Below, piece by piece: positions 8,289 to 17,242 of a stretch of 38,879 nt of DNA. This stretch comes from Patescibacteria group bacterium. Lineage in GTDB: Bacteria > Patescibacteriota > Patescibacteriia > UBA10025 > JAHIVO01. How positions within the stretch are numbered: the first letter of the stretch is position 1; each line of letters opens with the position of its first letter. Under the pieces are notes generated by a model. It was not told the origin of the DNA. It ran no database searches and saw only the letters and a program-made list of their open reading frames with translations. The stretch covers positions 1 to 38,879 of the forward strand of contig JAHIVO010000014.1 in assembly GCA_018816445.1 (NCBI GenBank). The letters run 5' to 3'. The position numbers and the translations under genes are program-made.

Positions 8289-9638
8289 TTATAATGAAGG
8301 TGTTGCGGGTTCCATATTTACACCTGGTGGTGTGCATTGAATGCCACCGCCGACTTTATGGCAGCACTCGTTATTATTTCTGCACCAGTAACCGTCTGGG
8401 CAGACACCGCCGCCGCAGCCGTTGGGATTAGCGTTACAGGGGATCTGGTTCTGCAGCAACATGTCTGTGTAAGGATGGCCGTTATTATCATAAAAGACTA
8501 CAAACCAGTCGCCAGGTTCTAAAACCTGTTCAGGCAGACAAAGCTTCTTAATCCCATCCATAGTGGTTACATTCAGGTCCATGGTTGCTAATGTTTTAGT
8601 TTCTTCATTAATACTGCTATTTCCCCCCAACACAAACAATGGAGCGGCATGTGAAACCGGATCAGATTCATGAGGGATAAATCCTTCAGCTGAATTATAA
8701 AATCCAAGTACGTGATTCCAGCTTTTTGCAAATACTAAGTAAGTTAAAAGGCCTAAATCAACTGTTTTGCTAGAAGTAATATTTGATATTAGGATGGGAT
8801 CAAAATTATTAGCTACCATGTCCTGGCAATCTGTTTCATTGGCTCGCTGGGTTAAGTTTGCATCATAATATGAATTGCCTTCTTCATCAATAAAATACGT
8901 ATTTTGTCCTCCTTCACAGCCAGGCCAATCATATTGATACTGCCAAAAACCGCCTACGCACAAGAAGCAACCATTAATATCTCCATCTGTGCAAAGATCA
9001 ACTTGGGCATGGGTTGTTTTGATGCCTAAAATTGGATTATTTTGTTCTGGTATCTGTCTTTCTGTAGGAAGATGGGTAACGCTGTTACTGTTTTTTTCTG
9101 GAATACATATAACCTGTTTGTCTGGAATAATTACTTGCGCATCAGCTGTTGGAATACCAAGTATTGGTTGGCGGTAATTGGATTTACTTACAGGTTGAGC
9201 GGGGGGGATAATAACATCAGTAGTTTGTAAGGTGATGTACATTGCAGGGTGAGTAACAGCTTGCACATTAATAGCTAGAGGCAGTTCTTCATCTGCTGTA
9301 TCACCATCATCAAATCCTCCGCCATATTGCGGGAATATACCAAAAAGAAGAGATTCATCAACTGATTGTAAATTTATATCACCTGAATCAAGGATTTCAC
9401 CTGACTGCGGGGGATTAAAACTAATATCAGCACTCATTACATCAACAAAGGCCATAGCATCCGGCGTTGGGGGAGTATAATTGCTGCTTTCTGCCGGCGT
9501 TGTAGAAGTTTTTATGTTTGGCAGCATAAATAAAATAGCCATCCCAGTTAGGAAGGCTCCAATCATTAGTACTGATACATAAATACCTGTTTTAGTTTTT
9601 ACTTCAACTTTTTGGGATGGGACTTGGTTGTTTTCCAT
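8289..9638 (-). CDS. Secreted/membrane-anchored protein with Cys-rich C-terminus
   Basis: N-terminal TM (TGIYVSVLMIGAFLTGMAILFML), internal repeat PILGIPTADAQV / PILGIKTTHAQV, Cys-rich tail CNANPNGCGGGVCPDGYWCRNNNECCHK. Confidence 0.75.
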   Translation of the reverse strand: MENNQVPSQKVEVKTKTGIYVSVLMIGAFLTGMAILFMLPNIKTSTTPAESSNYTPPTPDAMAFVDVMSADISFNPPQSGEILDSGDINLQSVDESLLFGIFPQYGGGFDDGDTADEELPLAINVQAVTHPAMYITLQTTDVIIPPAQPVSKSNYRQPILGIPTADAQVIIPDKQVICIPEKNSNSVTHLPTERQIPEQNNPILGIKTTHAQVDLCTDGDINGCFLCVGGFWQYQYDWPGCEGGQNTYFIDEEGNSYYDANLTQRANETDCQDMVANNFDPILISNITSSKTVDLGLLTYLVFAKSWNHVLGFYNSAEGFIPHESDPVSHAAPLFVLGGNSSINEETKTLATMDLNVTTMDGIKKLCLPEQVLEPGDWFVVFYDNNGHPYTDMLLQNQIPCNANPNGCGGGVCPDGYWCRNNNECCHKVGGGIQCTPPGVNMEPATPSL

Positions 9639-9708
9639 ATTTTTTACGTCAAAAAATTAAATGTCAAACTTATCATGGTTATGTAAGCTAGGAGGCATTA
9701 TTAGTTTA

Positions 9709-9737
9709 ATATTAGCATATTTTATGCGATTTGTCAA
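9709..9737 (-). promoter_or_regulatory. Predicted sigma70-type promoter for the 8289-9638 gene
   Basis: Minus strand TTGACA-N17-TAATAT. Confidence 0.65.
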
Positions 9738-9753
9738 TAAAAAAACGTAAAAA

Positions 9754-11121
9754 TTATTTTTTTATAACCGGCCCTGCTAATGTGTCTTCAACCTTAAAGC
9801 CCGCTTTGTTAATTTCATCGCGCAGTTTGTCCGCTGTGGTAAAATCCTTAGCCTGCCTGGCTTGTTCTCTTTTATCTGCTAATTCTTTAATTTCTTTAGG
9901 CACGGCAATTGGTTTAGCTTGGCGCAGGTTTAAGCCTATAATTTTATCAAATGCTAGTAAAGAGGCTTTTTTTGCCTCGTTGGGGTAGTCTGACTTGAGT
10001 AAGTCCCAAACGATGGCCAGGGACTTGGGCGTATTTAAATCATCATTAATAGCTTCTGAAAATTTTTGTTCAAATTCTGCACAGCCGATTTTTGGTTCAC
10101 CAAGATTAGCAACAAGTGCATATAAATTATCAAGTGCGTTTTGTGCAGCTTGCAGGGCTTCCCAGGTGAAGTTTAATTTTTTTCTATAATGGGTACCCAA
10201 TACCAGGTAGCGATAAGCCAGTGGGTTAACATTTTTTTCTTTAACAGTATTTAACGTAATAAAATTGCCTTCAGACTTACCCATACGTACGTCCTTGCCA
10301 ATAACCAGGAATTCTCCGTGCAGCCAATAATTTACAAAAGGTTTTTCCGTAACCGCTTCAGCCTGGGCAATTTCATTGGTGTGATGTGTGGGGATATGGT
10401 CTATACCCCCGCAGTGCAGGTCAAAAGTTTCACCTAAATATTTTTGGGCCATGACCGAGCATTCCAGATGCCAGCCAGGGAATCCTTTGCCCCAAGGGCT
10501 GTTCCACTCCATCTGCCTTTTTGAATCTTGAGGGGAAAATTTCCACAAAGCAAAGTCAGACGGATTTTTTTTCTCAGTGTTTTTCTCTACCCGGGCCCCT
10601 TCTTTCATGTCACTGGTTTTTTGGCCGCGCAGTTTTTCATAACCTCCAAATTTGCTGGTATCAAAATACAGACCATCAGATATTTTATAGGTAAATCCTT
10701 TTTCCTCAAGTTTTTTTATCCAGGCGATCTGCTCTTGTATGTGGTCAGTGGCTTTGCACCAGATATCCGGTTCTGAAATATTTAAATCCGCCAGGCTTTG
10801 TTTAAAGCTTTTAGTATAAAATTCCGCGATTTCCCAGACAGTCTTTTTCTCTTTAAGTGCGCTGGTTTCAATTTTATCCTCGCCTTCATCTGCGTCAGAA
10901 GTTAAGTGTCCCACATCAGTAATATTCATCACATGCTTAACAGCGTATCCATTATTTATTAAAACACGCTTAAGAATGTCCTCAAAAAGATAGGTGCGCA
11001 AGTTTCCCAGATGGGCATAATTATAAACCGTTGGTCCGCAGGTATACAAACCAGCCTCTTTATCGTTTAAAGGTTTGAAGGCCTCTTTTTTTCTGGTTAA
11101 GGTGTTATAAAATGATAGCAT
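9754..11121 (-). CDS. cysS: Cysteinyl-tRNA synthetase
   Basis: [95 protein letters not shown]. Internal ATG at 11121 preferred over 11160. Confidence 0.96.
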   Translation of the reverse strand: MLSFYNTLTRKKEAFKPLNDKEAGLYTCGPTVYNYAHLGNLRTYLFEDILKRVLINNGYAVKHVMNITDVGHLTSDADEGEDKIETSALKEKKTVWEIAEFYTKSFKQSLADLNISEPDIWCKATDHIQEQIAWIKKLEEKGFTYKISDGLYFDTSKFGGYEKLRGQKTSDMKEGARVEKNTEKKNPSDFALWKFSPQDSKRQMEWNSPWGKGFPGWHLECSVMAQKYLGETFDLHCGGIDHIPTHHTNEIAQAEAVTEKPFVNYWLHGEFLVIGKDVRMGKSEGNFITLNTVKEKNVNPLAYRYLVLGTHYRKKLNFTWEALQAAQNALDNLYALVANLGEPKIGCAEFEQKFSEAINDDLNTPKSLAIVWDLLKSDYPNEAKKASLLAFDKIIGLNLRQAKPIAVPKEIKELADKREQARQAKDFTTADKLRDEINKAGFKVEDTLAGPVIKK

Positions 11122-11208
11122 AGCTGATTTTAGTTTACAGTTTTTTAAAAAAATGGGCAATATAAAAAAGCATATTCAGCCTGAATTTAGCTGTTGCTTT
11201 TATAATTA

Positions 11209-12183
11209 TTATCCGTTTTTACTTTCCATTTTTTTTATATCCAGGCCGACTTCTTTCCACTCAGACATCACTTCTTCAATATCCTTTGGCTGTACCACTT
11301 GCGATTTGGCCTGGGAACCAGCTTTTTTACTGATGCTTCTAAGCTTAACTTTAGCACATGCTTCATCCATCAGATCAATGGCTTTATCCGGGAAGACGCG
11401 GTCATTAACATATTTATTTGACAATTCAATACAGGCTTTTAGTGCGTCGTCGCTGATTTTTACCTGATGATGATTTTCATATCTGGAACGTATACCTTTG
11501 AGAATATTGAAAGTCTGCTCCTTATTTGGTTCCTCAATTAATATAGGCTGAAAGCGTCTTTCCAGGGTTAAATCATTTTCAACATATTTTTTATAATCAA
11601 TTTTTGTACTGGCTCCGATAACCTGGAGGTCTCCTCGTGCCAAGGCCGGCTTTAGAATATCTGCTGCATTTATTGCCCCTGATGCCTGACCAGCTTCTGC
11701 CAGGGTGTGCATTTCATCAATAAATAAAATGATTTTCCTTTTGGCGGCAATTATTTCATCCACCAATGCTTTGAGGCGTTTTTCAAATTCACCGCGATAT
11801 TTTGTGCCAGCTACCAAGCCGCTTAAATCTAGGGCTAATACTTTTTTATCAGTTAAAGTTGCCGTTACTTTACCAGAAGCAATCTGGTTAGCTAAACCTT
11901 CTACGATGGCAGTTTTTCCGACACCAGATTGGCCGATCAATACCGGGTTATTTTTAGTACGGCGTGAAAGTATTTGGATTAATCTTTCTATTTCATGTTC
12001 ACGGCCAATAACCGGATCCAGCTTGTCTTCCTGGGCCAGGGCAGTTAAATCCTTAGAATAAATTTTTAGCACCTGCAGGTTAGTACGGACTTTAATATTT
12101 TCCCGGTATAGCCAAAATATCACTACGCCTAGAACGGCGAGTATGAGCAACAATGAGTATGAAGTTGGTGATCCAAATTCCAT
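11209..12183 (-). CDS. Membrane-anchored, D1-only Clp/Hsp100-like AAA+ ATPase
   Basis: N-terminal TM ([19 protein letters not shown]), Walker [15 protein letters not shown], Walker [27 protein letters not shown]; ends at the D1-D2 linker ([21 protein letters not shown]). Confidence 0.88.
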   Translation of the reverse strand: MEFGSPTSYSLLLILAVLGVVIFWLYRENIKVRTNLQVLKIYSKDLTALAQEDKLDPVIGREHEIERLIQILSRRTKNNPVLIGQSGVGKTAIVEGLANQIASGKVTATLTDKKVLALDLSGLVAGTKYRGEFEKRLKALVDEIIAAKRKIILFIDEMHTLAEAGQASGAINAADILKPALARGDLQVIGASTKIDYKKYVENDLTLERRFQPILIEEPNKEQTFNILKGIRSRYENHHQVKISDDALKACIELSNKYVNDRVFPDKAIDLMDEACAKVKLRSISKKAGSQAKSQVVQPKDIEEVMSEWKEVGLDIKKMESKNG

Positions 12184-12185
12184 AT

Positions 12186-13130
12186 TTATTCAAGCCATTT
12201 ACGGCTTTTAAAAATACTGACAACGATCATAGCTACGATCACTTCAAGCAGGATAATCAACCAGAAACCCAATGGCCAGCTAATTAATGGTGTACCAGGG
12301 GCATCCAGACCGAGTATTGTAGCCACCAGGGTTAAAACAAAGATAACCACCGAAATAATAGTAAAAGTTTTCATAATAATATTCAGCCGGAATGAGATCA
12401 GTGATTCATTGGTGTCATGCAGAGCTTCAATTGACTCCTTAAAGCTCTCAAGGGAGTCCCAAATATCCTTGGTCTTATCAGTCAGGTTATTGAAATACAC
12501 ATCGCTTTTTTGGGGGTCAAAGATTTTCAGAATACTGTTGGCGTGTCCTAGTTTTTTAAGGATATTTTTATGTGCGGACATAGTCTTCCTATAGTGGACG
12601 ATATTACGCCGTGAAGCCAGGATTTCTTTGACCATTTCCTTTTCTTTGCCTTTGAAAATATGCTTTTCAGCGCGGTTAATATCCATGCTAATATGATCCA
12701 GCATAGGGAAGCAGTGGGAGATTAATTTATTCAGCAGTTCATATAGTACAATCATCACGTTATTAGCCAGGAATTCATTTTTTTCTTTGTAATTTTTTTG
12801 TTTTTTCAGATGGTTAAAATACCTTTCAATGATGGGCAGCTTGTTGTCATGAATGGTAATAATGAAACCTTTACTGATAAAAAAATCAATTTCCCTGGCA
12901 ACAATGGCGCCAGTATTTCTGATATAGACAGGATAAAGCAAAACCAAAAACAGATTGTCATGGTAGATGTCTATCTTGGGCCGTTGGCCAATTGCTAAAC
13001 TGTCCTCCAAATTTATCCGGTGAAGACTAAAATTCTTTTTTAAAAATTTTATTTCCGGGCAGTTGGGACCTTGGAGATCAGTAAGATTTATCCAGCGCAC
13101 TTTGCTGCCTCGGATCTCTTCAATAGCCAT
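12186..13130 (-). CDS. CorA-like Mg2+/divalent metal transporter family protein
   Basis: Long cytosolic helical region, two C-terminal TM helices, R/K-rich end (FKSRKWLE). GMN position reads GLD ([14 protein letters not shown]). Confidence 0.85.
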   Translation of the reverse strand: MAIEEIRGSKVRWINLTDLQGPNCPEIKFLKKNFSLHRINLEDSLAIGQRPKIDIYHDNLFLVLLYPVYIRNTGAIVAREIDFFISKGFIITIHDNKLPIIERYFNHLKKQKNYKEKNEFLANNVMIVLYELLNKLISHCFPMLDHISMDINRAEKHIFKGKEKEMVKEILASRRNIVHYRKTMSAHKNILKKLGHANSILKIFDPQKSDVYFNNLTDKTKDIWDSLESFKESIEALHDTNESLISFRLNIIMKTFTIISVVIFVLTLVATILGLDAPGTPLISWPLGFWLIILLEVIVAMIVVSIFKSRKWLE

Positions 13131-13217
13131 AATGAATTTTGGTAATTTTGTTTTTGTATTAGATGTTTATATTTTAGCATACTTTTGGCATTTTGGCAAG
13201 GGTAAAAGAATAAAAAA

Positions 13218-13249
13218 GCGCCGCGAGATTCAGTTGAATCAAGCGGCGC
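13218..13249 (-). terminator. Rho-independent terminator for the minus-strand lipoprotein gene
   Basis: GCGCCGC-GA-GATTCA-GT-TGAATC-AA-GCGGCGC; on minus followed by TTTTTTATTCTTTT. Confidence 0.8.
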
Positions 13250-13269
13250 GACGTCTGAAAGACGCTTTG

Positions 13270-13782
13270 TTATTTGCGACGGTAAGCATGGTGGTAAGTC
13301 TCTGACGGCAGGATTTGAATATCCCACTTTGCCGTGACAATGTAACTTGGTCCAGCCTTGATCGGAACAAGCGTTCCGTGTGATGTAAGCTTGTTGCTAT
13401 ACACCGAGTAATAAGCTACTGCTGTCAGTATTCCAGCGGAACCGTCACGTTGTACGATTTTAAAAGCGTGGTTCGGCGGGAAGGTGGTAAATGTCCGACC
13501 AAGATACTCGGTTACAATTGAGTCACAATAATTGTGCTCAATAGTCGGCGGCTGGAACCTGGCTGCAAACTCTCCCACCTGAGAGAATCCATCCAGAGCG
13601 TACATCTCATGGCCACCGATAACTAAGTGAATCGGCTGGCCTTGATCATTAAGACCAAATGCCTGTTTGAGCAGATCACCAGGCCTACCCGACGATACAG
13701 CTGCAAAGTAACAGCCGTTGAATACGACTGTCATTACCATTATCGCAATTAACATGACAAAGAGCTTGAAATGCGTTTTCAT
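13270..13782 (-). CDS. Hypothetical small lipoprotein/secreted protein
   Basis: Internal ATG at 13782 has SD (AGAGGAGAGAGAAG-ATG); signal-like MKTHFKLFVMLIAIMVMTVVFNGC with possible lipobox Cys. Confidence 0.65.
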   Translation of the reverse strand: MKTHFKLFVMLIAIMVMTVVFNGCYFAAVSSGRPGDLLKQAFGLNDQGQPIHLVIGGHEMYALDGFSQVGEFAARFQPPTIEHNYCDSIVTEYLGRTFTTFPPNHAFKIVQRDGSAGILTAVAYYSVYSNKLTSHGTLVPIKAGPSYIVTAKWDIQILPSETYHHAYRRK

Positions 13783-13888
13783 CTTCTCTCTCTCCTCTAT
13801 ATACAATTGTTCATTATCAACAATAACATATAATCCTAGCATATATTTTTTAATTTGTCAAGGGTGGTTGTGCACATCATGATTTTAC

Positions 13889-13917
13889 TTGATTTTTTCT
13901 TCAAAATCTGATATAAT
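13889..13917 (+). promoter_or_regulatory. Predicted sigma70-type promoter
   Basis: TTGATT-N17-TATAAT, 28 nt upstream of the ATG at 13946. Confidence 0.75.
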
Positions 13918-13945
13918 TCAAATAATAACAATACCAATACTTATT

Positions 13946-14497
13946 ATGCCTGATGCGGTAAATCCAGATCAAAAAGAGCAAGTACGCCCTCCAGTAGAGG
14001 ATATTTTTGATTTGGAAAAGGAATTAGCACCACCTCAGCCAGAGGCACAGCCGATTAGGCCTGAGGTACAGAAGGAATCCGCACCTGAAACTCAACCAGA
14101 AAAAAAGCCAGAAGTGGAAAAAGAAGATGAGTCAGCCCGCCGTAAGTATGCTCCTCCACCAACAGAGCCTGTCCAGGCTCGGCCTGTGCAGGCTCTGGTT
14201 CAAAAAACTGAAGAACAGATAAAAATTGAAAATATTTTATCAGAGCATTTAGATAATTTATTCCTGCAGATGACGCCGCAGCAGCAAATGACATTTAAAC
14301 AGAAAGGCGAAGAAACTGCAAATAAAATTGAGAAGCTATTACTGCAGGCTAAAGTCAAGGCCAAAGAAGTCCTTGGTCTGATCAGGGAATGGCTGAAGTT
14401 CTTACCTGGATTAAATAAGTTTTTTCTGGAGCAGGAAGCAAAAATAAAAACTGACCGCATTCTCAATATCCACGAGCAAAAACACAAACAGAAATAA
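13946..14497 (+). CDS. Proline/glutamate-rich hypothetical protein upstream of the T4SS-like ATPase
   Basis: Start moved to ATG 13946 because the track start overlaps the promoter. N-terminal low-complexity PPQPEAQPIRPEVQ, C-terminal helical region. Confidence 0.75.
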   Translation: MPDAVNPDQKEQVRPPVEDIFDLEKELAPPQPEAQPIRPEVQKESAPETQPEKKPEVEKEDESARRKYAPPPTEPVQARPVQALVQKTEEQIKIENILSEHLDNLFLQMTPQQQMTFKQKGEETANKIEKLLLQAKVKAKEVLGLIREWLKFLPGLNKFFLEQEAKIKTDRILNIHEQKHKQK

Positions 14498-14513
14498 TTA
14501 TATTATCACCCTT

Positions 14514-17060
14514 ATGCCGGTGACACCTTCTCCTGATACAGGAGGAATACAAAAGATGATAACTCAACTTTTGGAAAATCCTGCTTTTCCAGTTGTCTTG
14601 GTAGCTGTTTCAGTATTAATCCTCATGGCGGGTGGATTTTTCATTTTTTTTAAATACTTAAGAAGCAATAAACATGTGCCGTTTGCACTGCGCATGACTA
14701 TGCTGCTGGTTACTGTACCCAAGGAATCAGAGATTAAAGATGAAGAGGGGCGCCAGAGTAAAACTATGGCTGAGATGCTGGCTGAAGCAGAGGCCTGGTT
14801 TACCGCCCTCGGCGGCATGAAAGCTGAGCGCGGCATGGCTTCAAATATTGCTGGCCGGCATGACCAGTTTTCTCTGGAGATAGTGGCTCATGAAGGCTTA
14901 ATTTCATTTTTTGTAGTTGTACCGAACTATCTCAGGTCGTATATGGAGCAGCATATCCATGCCCAGTATCCAAAATCCCAAATAGAGGAACTTGAGGAGT
15001 ATAATATTTTTAAGCCGAATTGCGAAGTGGTCTCAGCTGCCCTGGGTTTTAAAAAACCGTATATATTTCCTCTTCGTACTTATAAGCAGCTTGACATTGA
15101 CCCGCTTAATTCTATTACTAATGTATTGTCAAAAGTAGATAAGGATGAAGGTATAGCAGTCCAGTACATAATGCGTTCTGCCAGGCCGGAATGGCATAAT
15201 TGGGGAGCCAGGACAGCCAGAGAAATGCACCAAGGCAAAACACTAAAAGAGGCCCTGGGCCGGTCAGGCTTAAGCGGTTTTTTAATTGAACTGCTGAGGA
15301 CATTCTTACCAAAGAAAAAGGATCCCTTGGATGACAAGCAGTTCCATCAGTTATCTCCTAGAGAGGAAGAAATAGCTAAAAGTATTGAAGAAAAAACCTC
15401 AAAAGCAGGCATGGATGTGAATGTCCGGATTATTGTTTCTGCACGTGATAAACAGCGGGCCGATGCCTATCTGAAAAACGTGATTGACTCGTTCAGCCAA
15501 TATACATTGTATGAATACGGCAACGGTTTTTCCCGGCGGGATCCATTGAAAAAAAATAAGCTAATTTATGACTTTATCCACCGCCGATTTGATAACAGGC
15601 GGAAAATTATCTTAAACACAGAAGAGACAACTAGTATCTTCCATTTCCCATTACCAACTACTGAAACTCCAAATATCAGATGGCTGCAGGCACGCAAAGC
15701 GGCAGCTCCAGTAAATATCCCAAAAGAAGGTTTGGTATTAGGAAAAAATTTATATCGCAATGTAGAAACTGAGATACGAATAAAAGAAAATGACCGCCGC
15801 CGGCACGTATATGTCATAGGTAAATCAGGTGTTGGCAAGTCGGTACTTCTTTCCAATATGATTATTCAGGATATTCAAGAAGGCAAGGGCGTGGGCGTTG
15901 TTGATCCGCATGGAGATCTGATAAGCGCGGTTATGCAACATATTCCCAAGGAAAGGGCAGAGGACGTAGTCCATTTTTGCCCGTCAGATATTGAACGGCC
16001 AGTTGGCCTGAATATGCTTGAGGCGGTTACGCCGGAGGAAAAAGATTTTGCTGTACAGGAAATGATTGCCATCTTTTATAAATTATTCCCGCCTGAAATG
16101 ATCGGTCCGATGTTTGAACATAACATGAGGAATGTAATGCTGACGCTGATGGAGGATACGGAATCTCCCGGCACTATCGCTGAAATTCCGCGCATGTTCA
16201 CGGATACTGCTTTCCAAAAATACAAAGTCCAAAAGGTCAAAGATCCAATGGTCAGGTCATTCTGGGAAAAAGAAATGGCCAAGACTTCTGATTTTCATAA
16301 GTCTGAAATGCTGGGCTATTTAATTTCAAAAGTAGGACGGTTCGTGGAAAACGCCATGATACGAAACATTATTGGTCAGCCAAAATCCGGATTTAATTTT
16401 AATGACATTATGAATAATAAAAAGATTCTCCTGGTTAACCTGGCCAAGGGCACGACCGGAGAGGTTAATAGTAACCTGCTTGGTCTGATAATCGTATCCA
16501 AACTGCAGATGGCTGCTATGAGGCGAGCTGCCCTGCCAGAGGAACAGCGCAAGGATTTTTATCTCTATATTGATGAATTTCAGAATTTTGTAACTGACAG
16601 TATCGCTACCATATTATCAGAAGCCAGGAAATACAGACTGGATTTAACCATTGCTCACCAGTATGTAAGCCAGTTAGTCCGGGAAAATAACGATACACAG
16701 ATCAGGGATGCTGTATTCGGTAATGTAGGTACTTTGGTCGCTTTCCGGGTGGGGGTTGAAGATGCAGAAATATTAGCTAAGGAGTTTGAGCCAATATTTA
16801 ATGAATATGATGTTATTAACGTGGAAATGTACACTGCAAATGTAAAACTTTTAATTGATAATACCGGTTCCAAACCGTTTAATATGATAACTTATCCTCC
16901 GTTTGAAGGGGACAAGGAGCTGGCTAAGAAGATTATTGAACTGTCGCGAATGAAATTCGGACGTGATCGGGCGGCAGTAGAAGCGGAAATTATTGAAAAA
17001 ACAAAGTTGGGCGAACCGACCGCTACTCAGGGCCCGCCGGTTGGCGAGAAGAATATGTAA
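14514..17060 (+). CDS. T4SS/HerA-like DNA-translocase family ATPase (VirD4/TraG/DUF87-type) with N-terminal TM
   Basis: TM (FPVVLVAVSVLILMAGGFFIFF), Walker A VIGKSGVGKSVLL, GVGVVDPHGDLI, Walker B-like FYLYIDEFQNF, IAHQYVSQL. Confidence 0.9.
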   Translation: MPVTPSPDTGGIQKMITQLLENPAFPVVLVAVSVLILMAGGFFIFFKYLRSNKHVPFALRMTMLLVTVPKESEIKDEEGRQSKTMAEMLAEAEAWFTALGGMKAERGMASNIAGRHDQFSLEIVAHEGLISFFVVVPNYLRSYMEQHIHAQYPKSQIEELEEYNIFKPNCEVVSAALGFKKPYIFPLRTYKQLDIDPLNSITNVLSKVDKDEGIAVQYIMRSARPEWHNWGARTAREMHQGKTLKEALGRSGLSGFLIELLRTFLPKKKDPLDDKQFHQLSPREEEIAKSIEEKTSKAGMDVNVRIIVSARDKQRADAYLKNVIDSFSQYTLYEYGNGFSRRDPLKKNKLIYDFIHRRFDNRRKIILNTEETTSIFHFPLPTTETPNIRWLQARKAAAPVNIPKEGLVLGKNLYRNVETEIRIKENDRRRHVYVIGKSGVGKSVLLSNMIIQDIQEGKGVGVVDPHGDLISAVMQHIPKERAEDVVHFCPSDIERPVGLNMLEAVTPEEKDFAVQEMIAIFYKLFPPEMIGPMFEHNMRNVMLTLMEDTESPGTIAEIPRMFTDTAFQKYKVQKVKDPMVRSFWEKEMAKTSDFHKSEMLGYLISKVGRFVENAMIRNIIGQPKSGFNFNDIMNNKKILLVNLAKGTTGEVNSNLLGLIIVSKLQMAAMRRAALPEEQRKDFYLYIDEFQNFVTDSIATILSEARKYRLDLTIAHQYVSQLVRENNDTQIRDAVFGNVGTLVAFRVGVEDAEILAKEFEPIFNEYDVINVEMYTANVKLLIDNTGSKPFNMITYPPFEGDKELAKKIIELSRMKFGRDRAAVEAEIIEKTKLGEPTATQGPPVGEKNM

Positions 17061-17070
17061 AAAGTGAATT

Positions 17071-17199
17071 ATGAAAAAACCTCAAACCGAAGTTACAATT
17101 AAAACTAAAACACCGGTAGGGGTAAAAATCAGTGCTGCGGTGGCTATTGGCGGCTTACTGGTAATCGCCGGGGTTTTAGTTTATAGTTTATTTTTATGA
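17071..17199 (+). CDS. 42-aa single-TM microprotein
   Basis: MKKPQTEVTIKTKTPVGVKISAAVAIGGLLVIAGVLVYSLFL*; absent from the ORF track (too short); lies in the 17060-17213 gap with ATG and TGA in frame; resembles the anchors of neighbouring exoproteins. Confidence 0.65.
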   Translation: MKKPQTEVTIKTKTPVGVKISAAVAIGGLLVIAGVLVYSLFL

Positions 17200-17242
17200 T
17201 TAACAATTAAATATGAATATTAAAAAGAATCATAAAAAGAAT

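Noticed and set aside
11209-12183. Clp-like gene as a decayed pseudogene
   Set aside because: Intact ORF with TM anchor, all D1 motifs and a tidy linker end; no remnant of D2 in the 88 nt before cysS.
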